Source of the DNA: JBEPTX01 sp041691795
GTDB lineage: Bacteria; Patescibacteriota; Saccharimonadia; Saccharimonadales; Saccharimonadaceae
Reading direction: 5' to 3'
DNA: 64,000 nucleotides
Assembly: GCA_041691795.1 (NCBI GenBank)
Contig: JBEPTX010000001.1
Coordinates: forward strand, 124,001-188,000
A model generated the notes under the pieces. It saw only the letters and a program-made list of their open reading frames with translations, made no database searches and had not been told where the DNA came from. Of this stretch, positions 42,717-51,238 are shown piece by piece. How positions within the stretch are numbered: the stretch's first letter is position 1; each line of letters opens with the position of its first letter. A program made the translations under genes and the position numbers.

Positions 42717-43556
42717 ATGGAAAAGAAATTAGAAAAATTTTTGGACGAGGCATTTGCACCATATGGCAACTTCCCTGCCCGCAAAGACGTCGAGCAAGAA
42801 TTACTGGCTAACCTCAACGAAAAATATAAAGATCTAAAAACAGAAGGCAAAAGTGACGATGAAGCCTACAAGCTAACGATTGAATCGTTTGGCGATGTAT
42901 CCGAAATCATGGAACACGTTCCACATAGCGAACAGGCTGCAAAAAAAGAAGATAATCAGAGTTTACGAAAAACGATTCTGGACGGAATCAAAGGCGCAAT
43001 TCATGGTGATACCTCACGCTTCCGTGCGACTGCATTGCAAGATGTAGACTTGGCTGATACGAATCTCCAAGGTTCTGATTTCAGCATGAGCGCACTGATG
43101 GGATCGCATTTTGATAATGCTAATCTGCGGGATACAAAATTCCGAGCAACGGCATTGAAAGGTACGAGCTTTACAGGTGCTGATCTTACTAATGCGGTTT
43201 TTGATAGTAGTGATTTGACAGAGACTAATTTGGGCGGCGCAAATCTGACAGGTGTGAAATTCCGCAGGTCCGCATTCAAAGGTGCTGATTTTGCAGGTGC
43301 GACACTGGACAATACCGAGTTCGATCAATCAGATCTTGGTGAAGTAGCGTTTGACGGCCTGACACTAAATGGCACAATGTTTAACAGCTCGTCGACCAAC
43401 AAAGCGACGTTCAAAGGCGCGACACTGATCAACGTTTCATTCCATCATTCCGAAGTAAAACACACCGTATTCGATGGCGCCACGATGGACAAGGTGACAT
43501 ATGCGTTACTAAAGGGCGCAAAAGCCAATTTAGATAATGTCACTGTGCAAAAATAA
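42717..43556 (+). CDS. HAAS-type domain fused to pentapeptide repeats
   Basis: 279 aa. Residues 1-70 resemble the HAAS/permease-prefix helical domain (LEKFLDEAF, LKTEGKSDDEAYKLTIESFGDVSE) normally placed before a membrane part. Residues 100-275 are about 30 pentapeptide repeats (A/D-x-L/F-x-x, e.g. ADTNLQGSDFSMSALMGSHF), folding as a right-handed beta-helix. No membrane helix. Possible DNA-mimic or scaffold; function unknown. Controlled with PadR in one operon. Confidence 0.82.
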   Translation: MEKKLEKFLDEAFAPYGNFPARKDVEQELLANLNEKYKDLKTEGKSDDEAYKLTIESFGDVSEIMEHVPHSEQAAKKEDNQSLRKTILDGIKGAIHGDTSRFRATALQDVDLADTNLQGSDFSMSALMGSHFDNANLRDTKFRATALKGTSFTGADLTNAVFDSSDLTETNLGGANLTGVKFRRSAFKGADFAGATLDNTEFDQSDLGEVAFDGLTLNGTMFNSSSTNKATFKGATLINVSFHHSEVKHTVFDGATMDKVTYALLKGAKANLDNVTVQK

Positions 43557-43580
43557 TTAGAAGCACTCACCACGCGGTGC

Positions 43581-43615
43581 ATTCGGCCCCAGCATCTAAG
43601 CGGCCGGGGCCGAAT
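43581..43615. repeat. GC-rich inverted repeat between convergent genes
   Basis: ATTCGGCCCC and GGGGCCGAAT form a 10-bp stem with a 15-nt loop. No T-run follows on either strand, so it is at best a weak terminator. Confidence 0.5.
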
Positions 43616-43686
43616 GGTCGAGGGATAAACTCTGGGGTATCTTGGCAAAACTCCCCATCTTTCAATGAGGTTATTTCTATGTATAT

Positions 43687-44226
43687 TTATGATCCTTGAC
43701 AGTACGTCGAACCGCTTTCAAGTAACACAGTGATTGAGTAAGCTCGCTTTGATGACGCACCGTCACAGCTTTTACCTGGTGTATAAACAGCAGTTTGAGT
43801 TGTTGGTGAACCTACGCTAGTAAGTGATACTACCTGAGCAAAGCCTGCTGTTGATAGGCTACTCACGTCAGGAAGTTGTCCCTGATTGTTTGTCTGGTGA
43901 TCCAAAACATTAGTTGTAAGAACACTAACGTCATTCCTGCGTGCTGTATCTCTCTGGCTAAGCTGTAAAGCGGGTAACGCAGCATGCAGCATCCAAATGA
44001 TGAGCAAGCTGAGGCCTATACCGATGCAGCCAGTGACGATACCTGTAATTGCCTTTTTACGACCTAGCTTTTTGATCGACACTGTACCAAAAATGACCGC
44101 CAAGACGCCGAAAACGATACCGATGTACCAAACGATAGATGTAATTATTGCTAAAATACCGAGTACCAAGGATGTTATCGAAAGTCCTTGGCCTTCTGCC
44201 TGCTCTTTTTTATTTGTTTCAGACAT
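43687..44226 (-). CDS. DUF4190-type membrane protein
   Basis: 179 aa. Two membrane helices (about 15-48 and 60-85) with the SITSLVLGILAII and GVLAVIFGTVSIKKLGRKK pattern of DUF4190; residues 90-179 are extracellular with two cysteines (SCDGASSK, YCQGS) that may bond. Function unknown. It has a leader with AAAGGAG. Confidence 0.75.
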   Translation of the reverse strand: MSETNKKEQAEGQGLSITSLVLGILAIITSIVWYIGIVFGVLAVIFGTVSIKKLGRKKAITGIVTGCIGIGLSLLIIWMLHAALPALQLSQRDTARRNDVSVLTTNVLDHQTNNQGQLPDVSSLSTAGFAQVVSLTSVGSPTTQTAVYTPGKSCDGASSKRAYSITVLLESGSTYCQGS

Positions 44227-44307
44227 GTTGTTCGCTCCTTTTAGATATTTCGTCTAGGCGTACAACGCTTGAGATGATTGTACTATTGAGACTACTATTT
44301 TACTAGA

Positions 44308-44342
44308 ATAAAATACCCGATCACAAAGATTGGGAATTTTAT
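44308..44342 (-). terminator. Terminator after the tRNA-Phe 3' relic
   Basis: ATAAAAT(A)CCC and GGG(A)ATTTTAT pair. On the minus strand it starts directly after the relic's CCA, as a native tRNA terminator would. Confidence 0.6.
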
Positions 44343-44534
44343 TGGTGGCTCCTCCCAGACATCGCTTCACTACGTTTCACTCCTCCGTTTGTTCATGAAA
44401 ACATGTAAACACGTTTTCATTTCACTGTACTACGCCGAACTGGGGTTTCTTTTGCTTTGCAAACGCCCCCAGTTCTAGCTAGATGGAACCTCACCAAAGA
44501 AATAGCCCCATCACGAAGGATGAGGCTATTTCTT
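44343..44534 (-). mobile_element. About 190-bp tRNA-Phe-linked element with 3' relic
   Basis: Read on the minus strand after tRNA-Phe: a terminator, an inverted T-arm copy GAACTGGGG (44467-44475), hairpin TTTGC-AAA-GCAAA, direct T-arm copy CCCCAGTTC (44437-44445), the conserved 26-nt hairpin (44395-44420), and GTCTGGGAGGAGCCACCA (44343-44360), an exact copy of the last 18 nt of tRNA-Phe with CCA. So the T-arm of a second tRNA-Phe 3' end is interrupted inside its loop. No protein is encoded. Confidence 0.65.
44395..44420 (-). repeat. Conserved hairpin shared with the tRNA-Leu(GAG) locus
   Basis: 11-bp stem ATGAAAACGTG/CATGTTTTCAT with loop TTTA. The copy at 56942-56967 differs by G-to-A and C-to-T at pairing positions, which keeps the stem. 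Confidence 0.75.
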
Positions 44535-44539
44535 TGGTG
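44492..44539 (-). terminator. Terminator of tRNA-Phe that includes its CCA end
   Basis: A 16-bp perfect stem (44492-44507 with 44524-44539). The upstream arm on the minus strand starts at the last acceptor base of the tRNA, so the discriminator and CCA are part of the terminator helix. Confidence 0.75.
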
Positions 44540-44610
44540 GCTCCTCCCAGACTCGAACTGGGGACACAGGGCTCTTCAAGCCCCTGCTCTACCAACTGAG
44601 CTAAAGAGCC
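44535..44610 (-). tRNA. tRNA-Phe(GAA)
   Basis: 76 nt with encoded CCA. Acceptor GGCTCTT/AGGAGCC; anticodon stem GGGGC/GCCCT with loop TTGAAGA gives GAA. D-loop AGTTGGTA and T-loop TTCGAGT are normal. TATAAT at 44626-44631 (minus) ends 15 nt upstream. Confidence 0.96.
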
Positions 44611-44662
44611 ATATTTGGTAGTACGATTATATACTGTTGGTGCACTGTTTTCTAGATCGGCT

Positions 44663-44716
44663 GCCCCTGCTCTACGCTTGTTTTCTTGCGCCCTTCGGAC
44701 GACGAGCTACAGAGCC
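44663..44716 (-). pseudogene. Broken tRNA-Phe 5' half with its own promoter
   Basis: On the minus strand TAGAAT (44729-44734) is 12 nt before GGCTCTGTAGCTC, then 28 foreign nt replace part of the D-loop (hairpin CGTCC-GAA-GGGCG), then GTAGAGCAGGGGC, which equals the D-stem and anticodon stem of tRNA-Phe. Nothing tRNA-like follows until the intact tRNA-Phe. It reads as the left remnant of an older tRNA-Phe gene. Confidence 0.6.
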
Positions 44717-44766
44717 ACGACTCTATGTATTCTACTAGAGTTACAACCTAATGACAAGATCCTCGC

Positions 44767-45516
44767 CTATTTTGCAATAATACGTGCAATGGAATCGGTC
44801 AGATCAGCAGGCAAAACAAACAAAGTTTTCTGACTTGGTTCAACGGCGATTTTCTCTAGTGTTTGCAGTGTACGAATGTTAATACCACCTGGAATACTAG
44901 TGAGAATCTTGGCAGCTTCTGCTACGGCTACGGCTGCAGCTTTTTCGCCTTCGGCAGTAATAATGACAGCACGGCGTTCGCGTTCGGCCTCGGCCTGTTT
45001 AGCCATGGCACGTTTCATGTCGGCAGGTAGCTCGATGTTCTGGATCTTGACGTTCTCGACATCGATACCCCATTTTTCACTCTGAGCGTCGACAATTGCT
45101 TTGATCTGGCCACTGACTTCGTCGCGTTTGCCAAGCAGTGAATCGAGCTCGACATTACCAGTCACATCACGCAGGGCTGCTTGGGCGAATTGGCTACTGG
45201 CATAGATGTAATTGGTTGTTTCCAAAATCGCTTTTTCAGCATCAACAACACGGAAATAAACCACAGCATCGACGTTGACCGTTACGTTGTCTTTGGTGAT
45301 GACTTCTTGTTTAGGAATATCGATAGTATTGGTACGAACATCAACTTTGATAATACGCTGGAAAATCGGTACGATGATACGTAGCCCTGGGTCTTTGACG
45401 CCACTGAACTTTCCAAGTGTCAACATCACCCCACGTTCGTATTGATTGATGACCTTAATCCCGCTAAGGACAAAGATACCCCCAGCAATAACGAGAAACA
45501 GTATAAATTCTGGCAT
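44767..45516 (-). CDS. SPFH/stomatin-like (slipin) protein
   Basis: 249 aa. N-terminal membrane hairpin (about 3-20), then SPFH: YERGVMLTLGKFSGVKDPGL, DIPKQEVITKDNVTVNVDAVVYFRV; C-terminal coiled coil with EAERERRAVIITAEGEKAAAVAVAEAA. Slipins organise membrane microdomains and are often paired with an NfeD protease partner, absent here. AAGGAGG site overlaps the end of ddl, so it forms an operon with it. Confidence 0.93.
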   Translation of the reverse strand: MPEFILFLVIAGGIFVLSGIKVINQYERGVMLTLGKFSGVKDPGLRIIVPIFQRIIKVDVRTNTIDIPKQEVITKDNVTVNVDAVVYFRVVDAEKAILETTNYIYASSQFAQAALRDVTGNVELDSLLGKRDEVSGQIKAIVDAQSEKWGIDVENVKIQNIELPADMKRAMAKQAEAERERRAVIITAEGEKAAAVAVAEAAKILTSIPGGINIRTLQTLEKIAVEPSQKTLFVLPADLTDSIARIIAK

Positions 45517-45525
45517 ATTCCCTCC

Positions 45526-46572
45526 TTAGTTTTCTGCCTCTATTGTAGCACGCTGCAGCGCATCATCTAGCAATCGCTCGATCAATTCTGCGTCACTAAT
45601 ACCCTGATAACGCCATGATTTTGGATACATACTAATATTGGTAAATCCAGGCAATGTATTCACTTCGTTCAAGTAAATCGTGCCGTCATCCGTCAGGAAA
45701 AAATCGACGCGGGCAAGTCCGCTACATCCCAAAATTGTGTAGATTTGACCAGCCAAATTCTGGATTTGGTCGGTCAATGATTTGCCAATATCTGCCGGAA
45801 TAACGACTGATGAGTGGCTAGACGAATCATATTTGTCTTCGTAGCTATAAAACTCTGCGCCTGGTACCACTTCGCCGGGTGCACTTACCTGATGATGTGG
45901 TGGCGTACCAAGTACGGAAAGTTCTATTTCGCGTCCAGCAATACTACTTTCGATAAGTACAATATCATCGTGCTTATGAGCAGTGCCGAGTGCTACCAAT
46001 AACTCTTCTTCATTAGCTACTTTACTCACGCCAACCGAACTTCCAGCCCGTGCAGGTTTTACAAATAGCGGGCTCCCGAGCGTCATGTTTAGTTCGCTGT
46101 ATTTAGGTAGTTGTTCAAACTTGCGATGGACTTTGTATGGTGCAACTTTTATGTCATGTGCTGATAAAATTTCTTTGGTTGCAAGTTTATCCATGCAAAT
46201 CGCGCTAGACGTCATGTCACAGCCAACAATCGGAATATGTAGCAATTGTGCCAGTCCTTGAACGCTGCCATCCTCACCATTTTTGCCGTGTAATATGGGT
46301 AAAATGACATCAGGTGTGATGATCTTACTACTCGGTACGGTTACAAAACTTTTGTCACTCAGTGCAGGTAACAATTGCAGTGCGCCGTGAGTATCAATTT
46401 GCGCATCAAAATTCTCTAGCAGCCACCACCTGCCGTTTTCATCAATGTAGCCCAGCAGGACTTCATATTTACTATCATCAATTGCACCGTAGACATTACG
46501 AGCAGAAGATACTGAAACTGCATGTTCCGAAGATTCGCCTCCAAATAACAATAATACACGGGTACGGTTCAT
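45526..46572 (-). CDS. ddl: D-alanine--D-alanine ligase
   Basis: 348 aa from MNRTRVLLLFGGESSEHAVS. HGKNGEDGSVQGL, KPARAGSSVGVSKV and LNEVNTLPGFTNISMYPK are the ATP-grasp Ddl motifs. It makes the D-Ala-D-Ala dipeptide for peptidoglycan in the cytoplasm, the substrate of MurF (compare 1-679). TATACT ends 7 nt before this ATG; 74 further upstream codons of open frame overlap the aminotransferase gene and were rejected. Confidence 0.95.
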   Translation of the reverse strand: MNRTRVLLLFGGESSEHAVSVSSARNVYGAIDDSKYEVLLGYIDENGRWWLLENFDAQIDTHGALQLLPALSDKSFVTVPSSKIITPDVILPILHGKNGEDGSVQGLAQLLHIPIVGCDMTSSAICMDKLATKEILSAHDIKVAPYKVHRKFEQLPKYSELNMTLGSPLFVKPARAGSSVGVSKVANEEELLVALGTAHKHDDIVLIESSIAGREIELSVLGTPPHHQVSAPGEVVPGAEFYSYEDKYDSSSHSSVVIPADIGKSLTDQIQNLAGQIYTILGCSGLARVDFFLTDDGTIYLNEVNTLPGFTNISMYPKSWRYQGISDAELIERLLDDALQRATIEAEN

Positions 46573-46585
46573 TGGGATTAGTATA

Positions 46586-47716
46586 TCATTTTGCATCAAA
46601 ATACACTTTGAGCCTTTCCATTCCATCAATAATGGATTGTTCGGAACGCCCAAAACAAAGCCGCAAATATCCCTCGGCATTATCTCCGAATGAGGACCCT
46701 GGTATAACAACGAGTTTTTGCTGCAATAAAATCTGCCTGGCAATTTCTGCCGATTGAATATCAGCGTGATATTTTGCAAAGAAGAAGTAAGCACCCGGTG
46801 GCATTATATAACTGACATGCGCTAATATTTTGTCCAATCCATCTGCCATAAGTCGACGCTGAGCTGTATAGAATTTGCTATTTGATTCAATGATTTCATC
46901 GTGATATTTTACGGCAGCTAGTGCAGCGTATTGAGAAATGACAGGAGCGCAATTGACAAGCGTGTCATGCACAGCGATCAGTTCATTAATTCGCGACTTA
47001 TCCGCCTGAAGATAGCCAACTCGCCAACCAGTAAGAGAAAAATCTTTCGAAAAACTCATTACACGAATAACTGTTTTTTTGAATTCTGGGTCTTCTGAAA
47101 TGCTATAGAAATGATTATTGTCGTAGAGCATGTTGCGATATACCTCATCAACAATCAATGTGATATTCATTGCTTTTGCATGTATGGCAAGTTGTCGTAA
47201 TGCTGATTCTTTGTAGATGGTTCCCGTGGGGTTATTGGGGTTGCATATCAAAATCGCTGCAGTATGTGAAGTTATTTTCTGTTTTATGGCTTTGACATCA
47301 AGTTCCCAATGACGTGACTCATTTAGTGGGACTTCTACAACTTTTCCTCGTGTTGTTTCGACTAGTTTGAAATAAGCACTGTAGACAGGCGTCGGTACAA
47401 TCACTTCATTTTTTTCATTTCCAATAACTGTACGAAGTGCAACGCTCAAACCTTCAATCGCACCAGTTGTTATGACAAACTCGTCTGAGCTATAGTCCAT
47501 TCCCTGAACTTTTACTTGTTTTGCAAGTTCGATCCTCAAATTTATGAGGCCCTGCGGATCCGAATAGTCATCGGCAATACCACTTTCGATGACATCATGC
47601 AGGGCAAGTCGGATTTTTGAATCAAGTCTGATCGAGGGAATGCCCTGACCTAATGAAATCACAGAGTGATCCAGTCTGGCGGCTTGTTCCATGTGCTTGA
47701 TTGCGTTCAGTTGCAT
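46586..47716 (-). CDS. PLP-dependent class I/II aminotransferase
   Basis: 376 aa. VISLGQGIPSIRL start, NPNNPTGTIY (about 155), IVDEVYRNMLYD, and Lys in MSFSKDFSLTGWRVGYL (about 225) that binds pyridoxal phosphate; RLCFGRSE near the end binds the carboxylate. Amino-acid substrate unknown. CATACT ends 6 nt before the ATG. Divergent from a TrmB-like regulator. Confidence 0.93.
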   Translation of the reverse strand: MQLNAIKHMEQAARLDHSVISLGQGIPSIRLDSKIRLALHDVIESGIADDYSDPQGLINLRIELAKQVKVQGMDYSSDEFVITTGAIEGLSVALRTVIGNEKNEVIVPTPVYSAYFKLVETTRGKVVEVPLNESRHWELDVKAIKQKITSHTAAILICNPNNPTGTIYKESALRQLAIHAKAMNITLIVDEVYRNMLYDNNHFYSISEDPEFKKTVIRVMSFSKDFSLTGWRVGYLQADKSRINELIAVHDTLVNCAPVISQYAALAAVKYHDEIIESNSKFYTAQRRLMADGLDKILAHVSYIMPPGAYFFFAKYHADIQSAEIARQILLQQKLVVIPGSSFGDNAEGYLRLCFGRSEQSIIDGMERLKVYFDAK

Positions 47717-47806
47717 AGTATTAGTATGACTATTTCTATCTATATTGACAAAAATAATAGATGTATCTAAAAATTAACAGATTAATTAATAGAGGTAGTG
47801 TCTATT

Positions 47807-47825
47807 CGTCTAGTTTTATTAGACG
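47807..47825. promoter_or_regulatory. Inverted repeat in the aminotransferase/TrmB-like divergent region
   Basis: CGTCTA and TAGACG with a 7-nt spacer, just before the TATACT box of the regulator gene. Probable operator for that regulator. Confidence 0.45.
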
Positions 47826-47849
47826 TTTTGATTTATACTTGCTGGTATT

Positions 47850-48620
47850 GTGGATACACATCTCAAAAGTGCACTCACTCAATTAGATTGCTCACCAAAA
47901 GAAATACGATTCTACATCGCTAATTTCAAGGCGGGCGCGTCAACCATCACCGAACTTGCAAAACTTGCTCATTTGCAGCGCTCGACTGCCTATATTATTG
48001 CCGAGCAACTCATTGCAAAACAGCTCATTACCGAGGATCACAGACAATACAAAAAGCAATTTGTTGCGGTAAGCCCAGAATCAATGATTCGTATGTTGGA
48101 CGCAAAAAAACGACGCGTTGCGAGATCAAGCATCATATTAAGCGAACATTTTGCAGAACTAGAAGATCTTTACAAAACAAATGATGTACGACCTCAAGTT
48201 ACAACCTATCAAGGAATTCGTGCGCTTCTAACCGCCTGGAACGACACACTAACGGCAAAGTCGGAAGTTCTGTTATGGACCAATCAAGCAACCGAACAAC
48301 AACTTTTTGCCAGTCAGCAACACCAACAATTTGTTACAGACCGAGTAGAAAAAGGTATCCCCATTCGAGTACTAGCGGTTAATAATCCAGAGGGTCAAAA
48401 ACTCATTCCATCGAACCCAGAACTTCTCCGTCGGACACGATTTTTGCCTACAAAGACAAGTTTTAGTGCAGAAACATATTTGTATGACAACAAAGTGATC
48501 ATTCTAGATTACAACACGGATATTATTGCGATCATTATCGAAAACAAACTTGTCTACGAAGCGCAAAAAGCAATCTTTGAACTAGCTTGGTCATCACCGG
48601 CATCAGCAAGCAGCGTATAA
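47850..48620 (+). CDS. TrmB-like HTH transcriptional regulator, GTG start
   Basis: 256 aa. The winged helix is at about 8-75 (ASTITELAKLAHLQRSTAYIIAEQLIAKQLI), the C-terminal effector part about 110-250 resembles the phospholipase-D-like fold of TrmB regulators (QGIRALLTAWNDTL, LYDNKVIILDYNTD). GTG start; TATACT ends 10 nt upstream. Probably controls the divergent aminotransferase gene. Confidence 0.75.
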   Translation: MDTHLKSALTQLDCSPKEIRFYIANFKAGASTITELAKLAHLQRSTAYIIAEQLIAKQLITEDHRQYKKQFVAVSPESMIRMLDAKKRRVARSSIILSEHFAELEDLYKTNDVRPQVTTYQGIRALLTAWNDTLTAKSEVLLWTNQATEQQLFASQQHQQFVTDRVEKGIPIRVLAVNNPEGQKLIPSNPELLRRTRFLPTKTSFSAETYLYDNKVIILDYNTDIIAIIIENKLVYEAQKAIFELAWSSPASASSV

Positions 48621-48627
48621 TAGATAC

Positions 48628-49803
48628 ATGCAACGAGTCCCCCTGGCGGAGAGAATGAGACCAACCACATTAGATGAGGTGATTGGACAAACTCATTTAT
48701 TAGGTGACGGCGAAATTTTGCGCCAGATCGTACGCAGCCGTGAACCAGTCAGTTTGATATTATGGGGGCCACCGGGAACAGGTAAAACGACATTAGCGCG
48801 GATTATAGCCAAAGAAGTCGATGCGGAATTTGTTGAAATGTCGGCAGTAACCAGTGGCAAAAAAGACGTTGAACGAGTTGTTGAACATGCACGACAAAAT
48901 TGGAACCTGCAAATTCGTACAATTTTATTTGTCGATGAAATTCATCGTTTTAACAAAGCGCAACAAGATGCATTTTTGCCGCATGTGGAATCAGGATTAA
49001 TCACATTAATTGGTGCAACGACCGAGAATCCAAGTTTTGAAGTCATTAATCCTTTACTTTCACGTAGCCGTGTTTTGGTCCTGCAACCACTAAGCAAAGA
49101 TGAGATTATCGCTATTTTGAAACGGGCACTAAAGGATGAGAAGAAGACAAAACTTGTTACGCCAGCTGCACTTGATTATTTGGCCGAACTGTCAGGTGGC
49201 GATGCGCGAGTTGCACTTGGGAACCTAGAACTAGCACTCAGCATGAATGAGAAAAAGGTCACACCAGATGTAGTAAAAGTCGCTGCTCAAAAACGTGTAC
49301 CTGGATACGACAAAAAAGGCGAGATGCACTATAACGTTATTTCTGCATTCATCAAAAGTATGCGCGGCAGTAATGTCGATGCAACACTGTATTATTTGGC
49401 GCGTATGATCGATGCGGGTGAAGATCCAAAATTCATTGCCAGGCGAATGGTTATTTTTGCTAGTGAAGATATTGGACTCGCCGGAAACGGTGCACTTGGT
49501 CTGGCGTTAAACGCGTTCCAAGCGGTTGAACGCGTCGGTATGCCAGAATCAAACTACACGTTATTCCACGTTGCAACTGCCCTGGCCAAATCCGAAAAAT
49601 CCCGCCAAACAACCGATGCAATGGGACGTGCGCAACAGCTAGCAAAACAGTATCCCGATGCGCCTGTGCCACTTCATTTGCGTAATGCGCCAACTAAACT
49701 GATGAAAGACCTCGGCTATAATGCTGATTATAAATGGGAGGCAGATTTCAAACACGAAAAAGGTTTCTTGCCTGATGAACTGAAAAACGAAAAGATATTC
49801 TAA
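48628..49803 (+). CDS. rarA: Replication-associated recombination protein A (RarA/MgsA)
   Basis: 391 aa, slightly short. [16 protein letters not shown] start, Walker [14 protein letters not shown] (about 50), Walker [24 protein letters not shown] (split sensor region after), and C-terminal tetramer domain [26 protein letters not shown]. An AAA+ clamp-loader-like ATPase that acts at stalled replication forks. TATAAT ends 6 nt before the ATG and lies in the end of the previous gene. Confidence 0.95.
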   Translation: MQRVPLAERMRPTTLDEVIGQTHLLGDGEILRQIVRSREPVSLILWGPPGTGKTTLARIIAKEVDAEFVEMSAVTSGKKDVERVVEHARQNWNLQIRTILFVDEIHRFNKAQQDAFLPHVESGLITLIGATTENPSFEVINPLLSRSRVLVLQPLSKDEIIAILKRALKDEKKTKLVTPAALDYLAELSGGDARVALGNLELALSMNEKKVTPDVVKVAAQKRVPGYDKKGEMHYNVISAFIKSMRGSNVDATLYYLARMIDAGEDPKFIARRMVIFASEDIGLAGNGALGLALNAFQAVERVGMPESNYTLFHVATALAKSEKSRQTTDAMGRAQQLAKQYPDAPVPLHLRNAPTKLMKDLGYNADYKWEADFKHEKGFLPDELKNEKIF

Positions 49804-49806
49804 GCT

Positions 49807-51165
49807 CTAAAGATGTCCACGCGCGTAGACAATACTGATAATCGCCGAAATTGTCCACGCCTGCGATGGTTCTGGAACATTTACTTTGCCAGATGATTCA
49901 ACTGTACGTACATGCGAACCATAGCGATATTCTACGTTGCCTTCATGATCAATATAATAAAATTCGTAGAATTCACTCGAACGATCAGTAGCGGCAAGCA
50001 AGCAATCTTCTAATTTCGTAGCAGAAACTTCAAACCCATGACGCCGAAGACCTTTGGCGATGTCGTAGGTATCTTTTGGCCAACTTACTAAACTTCCGTG
50101 ATAATCAGGAAAGTTAATTAATGAGGTATGTCGCAAAGCACGTGTCCGAATACCAACATCAGTCAAAAATTCGTTGCTCATGATCATATCAACAATTGGA
50201 TCGACATATTTTGCACGAGTTGCATCTGGCAGATCTAGCAACAATCCAGAATCAAGAACGGCAGCAGAATTTGATGTATAGGTTTGAATTTGACGCGCTT
50301 GACCAGTACCGTCACGATCAAGCCCAATCGCAAAAAAAGGTTGCTTGCCATCCATCCATAACAATTTGAGTGTTTGTGATTGTAATTTTTGTGCCGATTG
50401 GCGATACTTTTCAGCATCATCATTATCGAGCGCAACCAAATTACTGGCTGTCACGAGCGCATCATATGCATAGCCCTGGACCTCGATTGAGGCAATACCT
50501 CCGTCGGCATTTGCACGTGTACCATCTGTATGAAGATAGCCCGTTTCGGAATCTTTCCAGGCTTGATAGGGAAGCCCTTTGGGATTAAACCGCTGAAATT
50601 CTAATAACTGCCAACTGGAATCTTCGACGCGGTGCCTCACCCATTCTGCTGCCGCACGCACGTGATCTCGCATCGGACGTCTGCGTCCGTGGCGATCAAT
50701 AACAATTTCCTCAAGTATTTCGGGACCGTATTCTGCTACATAACGTCCAACCAAACGGACAAAAAGCGGAGTCGAATCGACAGAGCCATAGTAGCGTAAT
50801 CCATCAACATCACCACCCCAGCGTGATGATAAATAATCTAAAATAAGTTTGGCGATACGAGATATCGGCATGCCATTTAAGCTAATGGCACGATATTCGT
50901 GATGAATTTTCCCCGGCTCTTCCTCGTTGGCAACATGTAGTTTCTGGCCCTGCAATCGTGCAACTGCCAGCAAAATTTCTTTGCATAGTGGCTGATCCGC
51001 AAATAGCAAATCTTCACCCACTTCCAGTGAATCACGACCAAATACCGCAAATTGATATTTGGCACCAGCACTGGCATAGACACCATACCCACGTGGGGCA
51101 CGAATAAGAGACAACTTCTCCAAAGCAATATCTGCTAATTGGCGATCGGCGAAAACATCAGACAT
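49807..51165 (-). CDS. Six-hairpin glycosidase-like (amylo-alpha-1,6-glucosidase type)
   Basis: 452 aa, an (alpha/alpha)6 barrel. YQFAVFGRDSLEVGEDL (about 37), GLRYYGSVDSTPLFVRLVGRY (about 122), ADGGIASIEVQGYAYDAL and SLVSWPKDTYDIAKGLRRHGF are the GDE/GH15-like pattern with acidic catalytic candidates. Likely trims alpha-glucans in the cytoplasm. Leaderless (TATAAT ends 8 nt upstream). Converges with rarA 3 nt away; follows the GT4/trehalase genes on the same strand. Confidence 0.82.
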   Translation of the reverse strand: MSDVFADRQLADIALEKLSLIRAPRGYGVYASAGAKYQFAVFGRDSLEVGEDLLFADQPLCKEILLAVARLQGQKLHVANEEEPGKIHHEYRAISLNGMPISRIAKLILDYLSSRWGGDVDGLRYYGSVDSTPLFVRLVGRYVAEYGPEILEEIVIDRHGRRRPMRDHVRAAAEWVRHRVEDSSWQLLEFQRFNPKGLPYQAWKDSETGYLHTDGTRANADGGIASIEVQGYAYDALVTASNLVALDNDDAEKYRQSAQKLQSQTLKLLWMDGKQPFFAIGLDRDGTGQARQIQTYTSNSAAVLDSGLLLDLPDATRAKYVDPIVDMIMSNEFLTDVGIRTRALRHTSLINFPDYHGSLVSWPKDTYDIAKGLRRHGFEVSATKLEDCLLAATDRSSEFYEFYYIDHEGNVEYRYGSHVRTVESSGKVNVPEPSQAWTISAIISIVYARGHL

Positions 51166-51238
51166 ATCTTATTATTATACTCGACTTATGCAAAACCTCG
51201 TGTGCCCAGGGTGTCCCAGCTGCAACTAAGTCGATAAA

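Noticed and set aside
43581..43615. Rho-independent terminator between the pentapeptide and DUF4190 genes
   Set aside because: The stem is good but neither strand has a T-run after it, so it is listed only as an inverted repeat.
45526..46794. Longer D-Ala-D-Ala ligase start at 46794
   Set aside because: The extra 74 codons overlap the aminotransferase gene in another frame and contain the TATACT promoter that fits the start at 46572; the family begins near MNRTRVLLLFGG.
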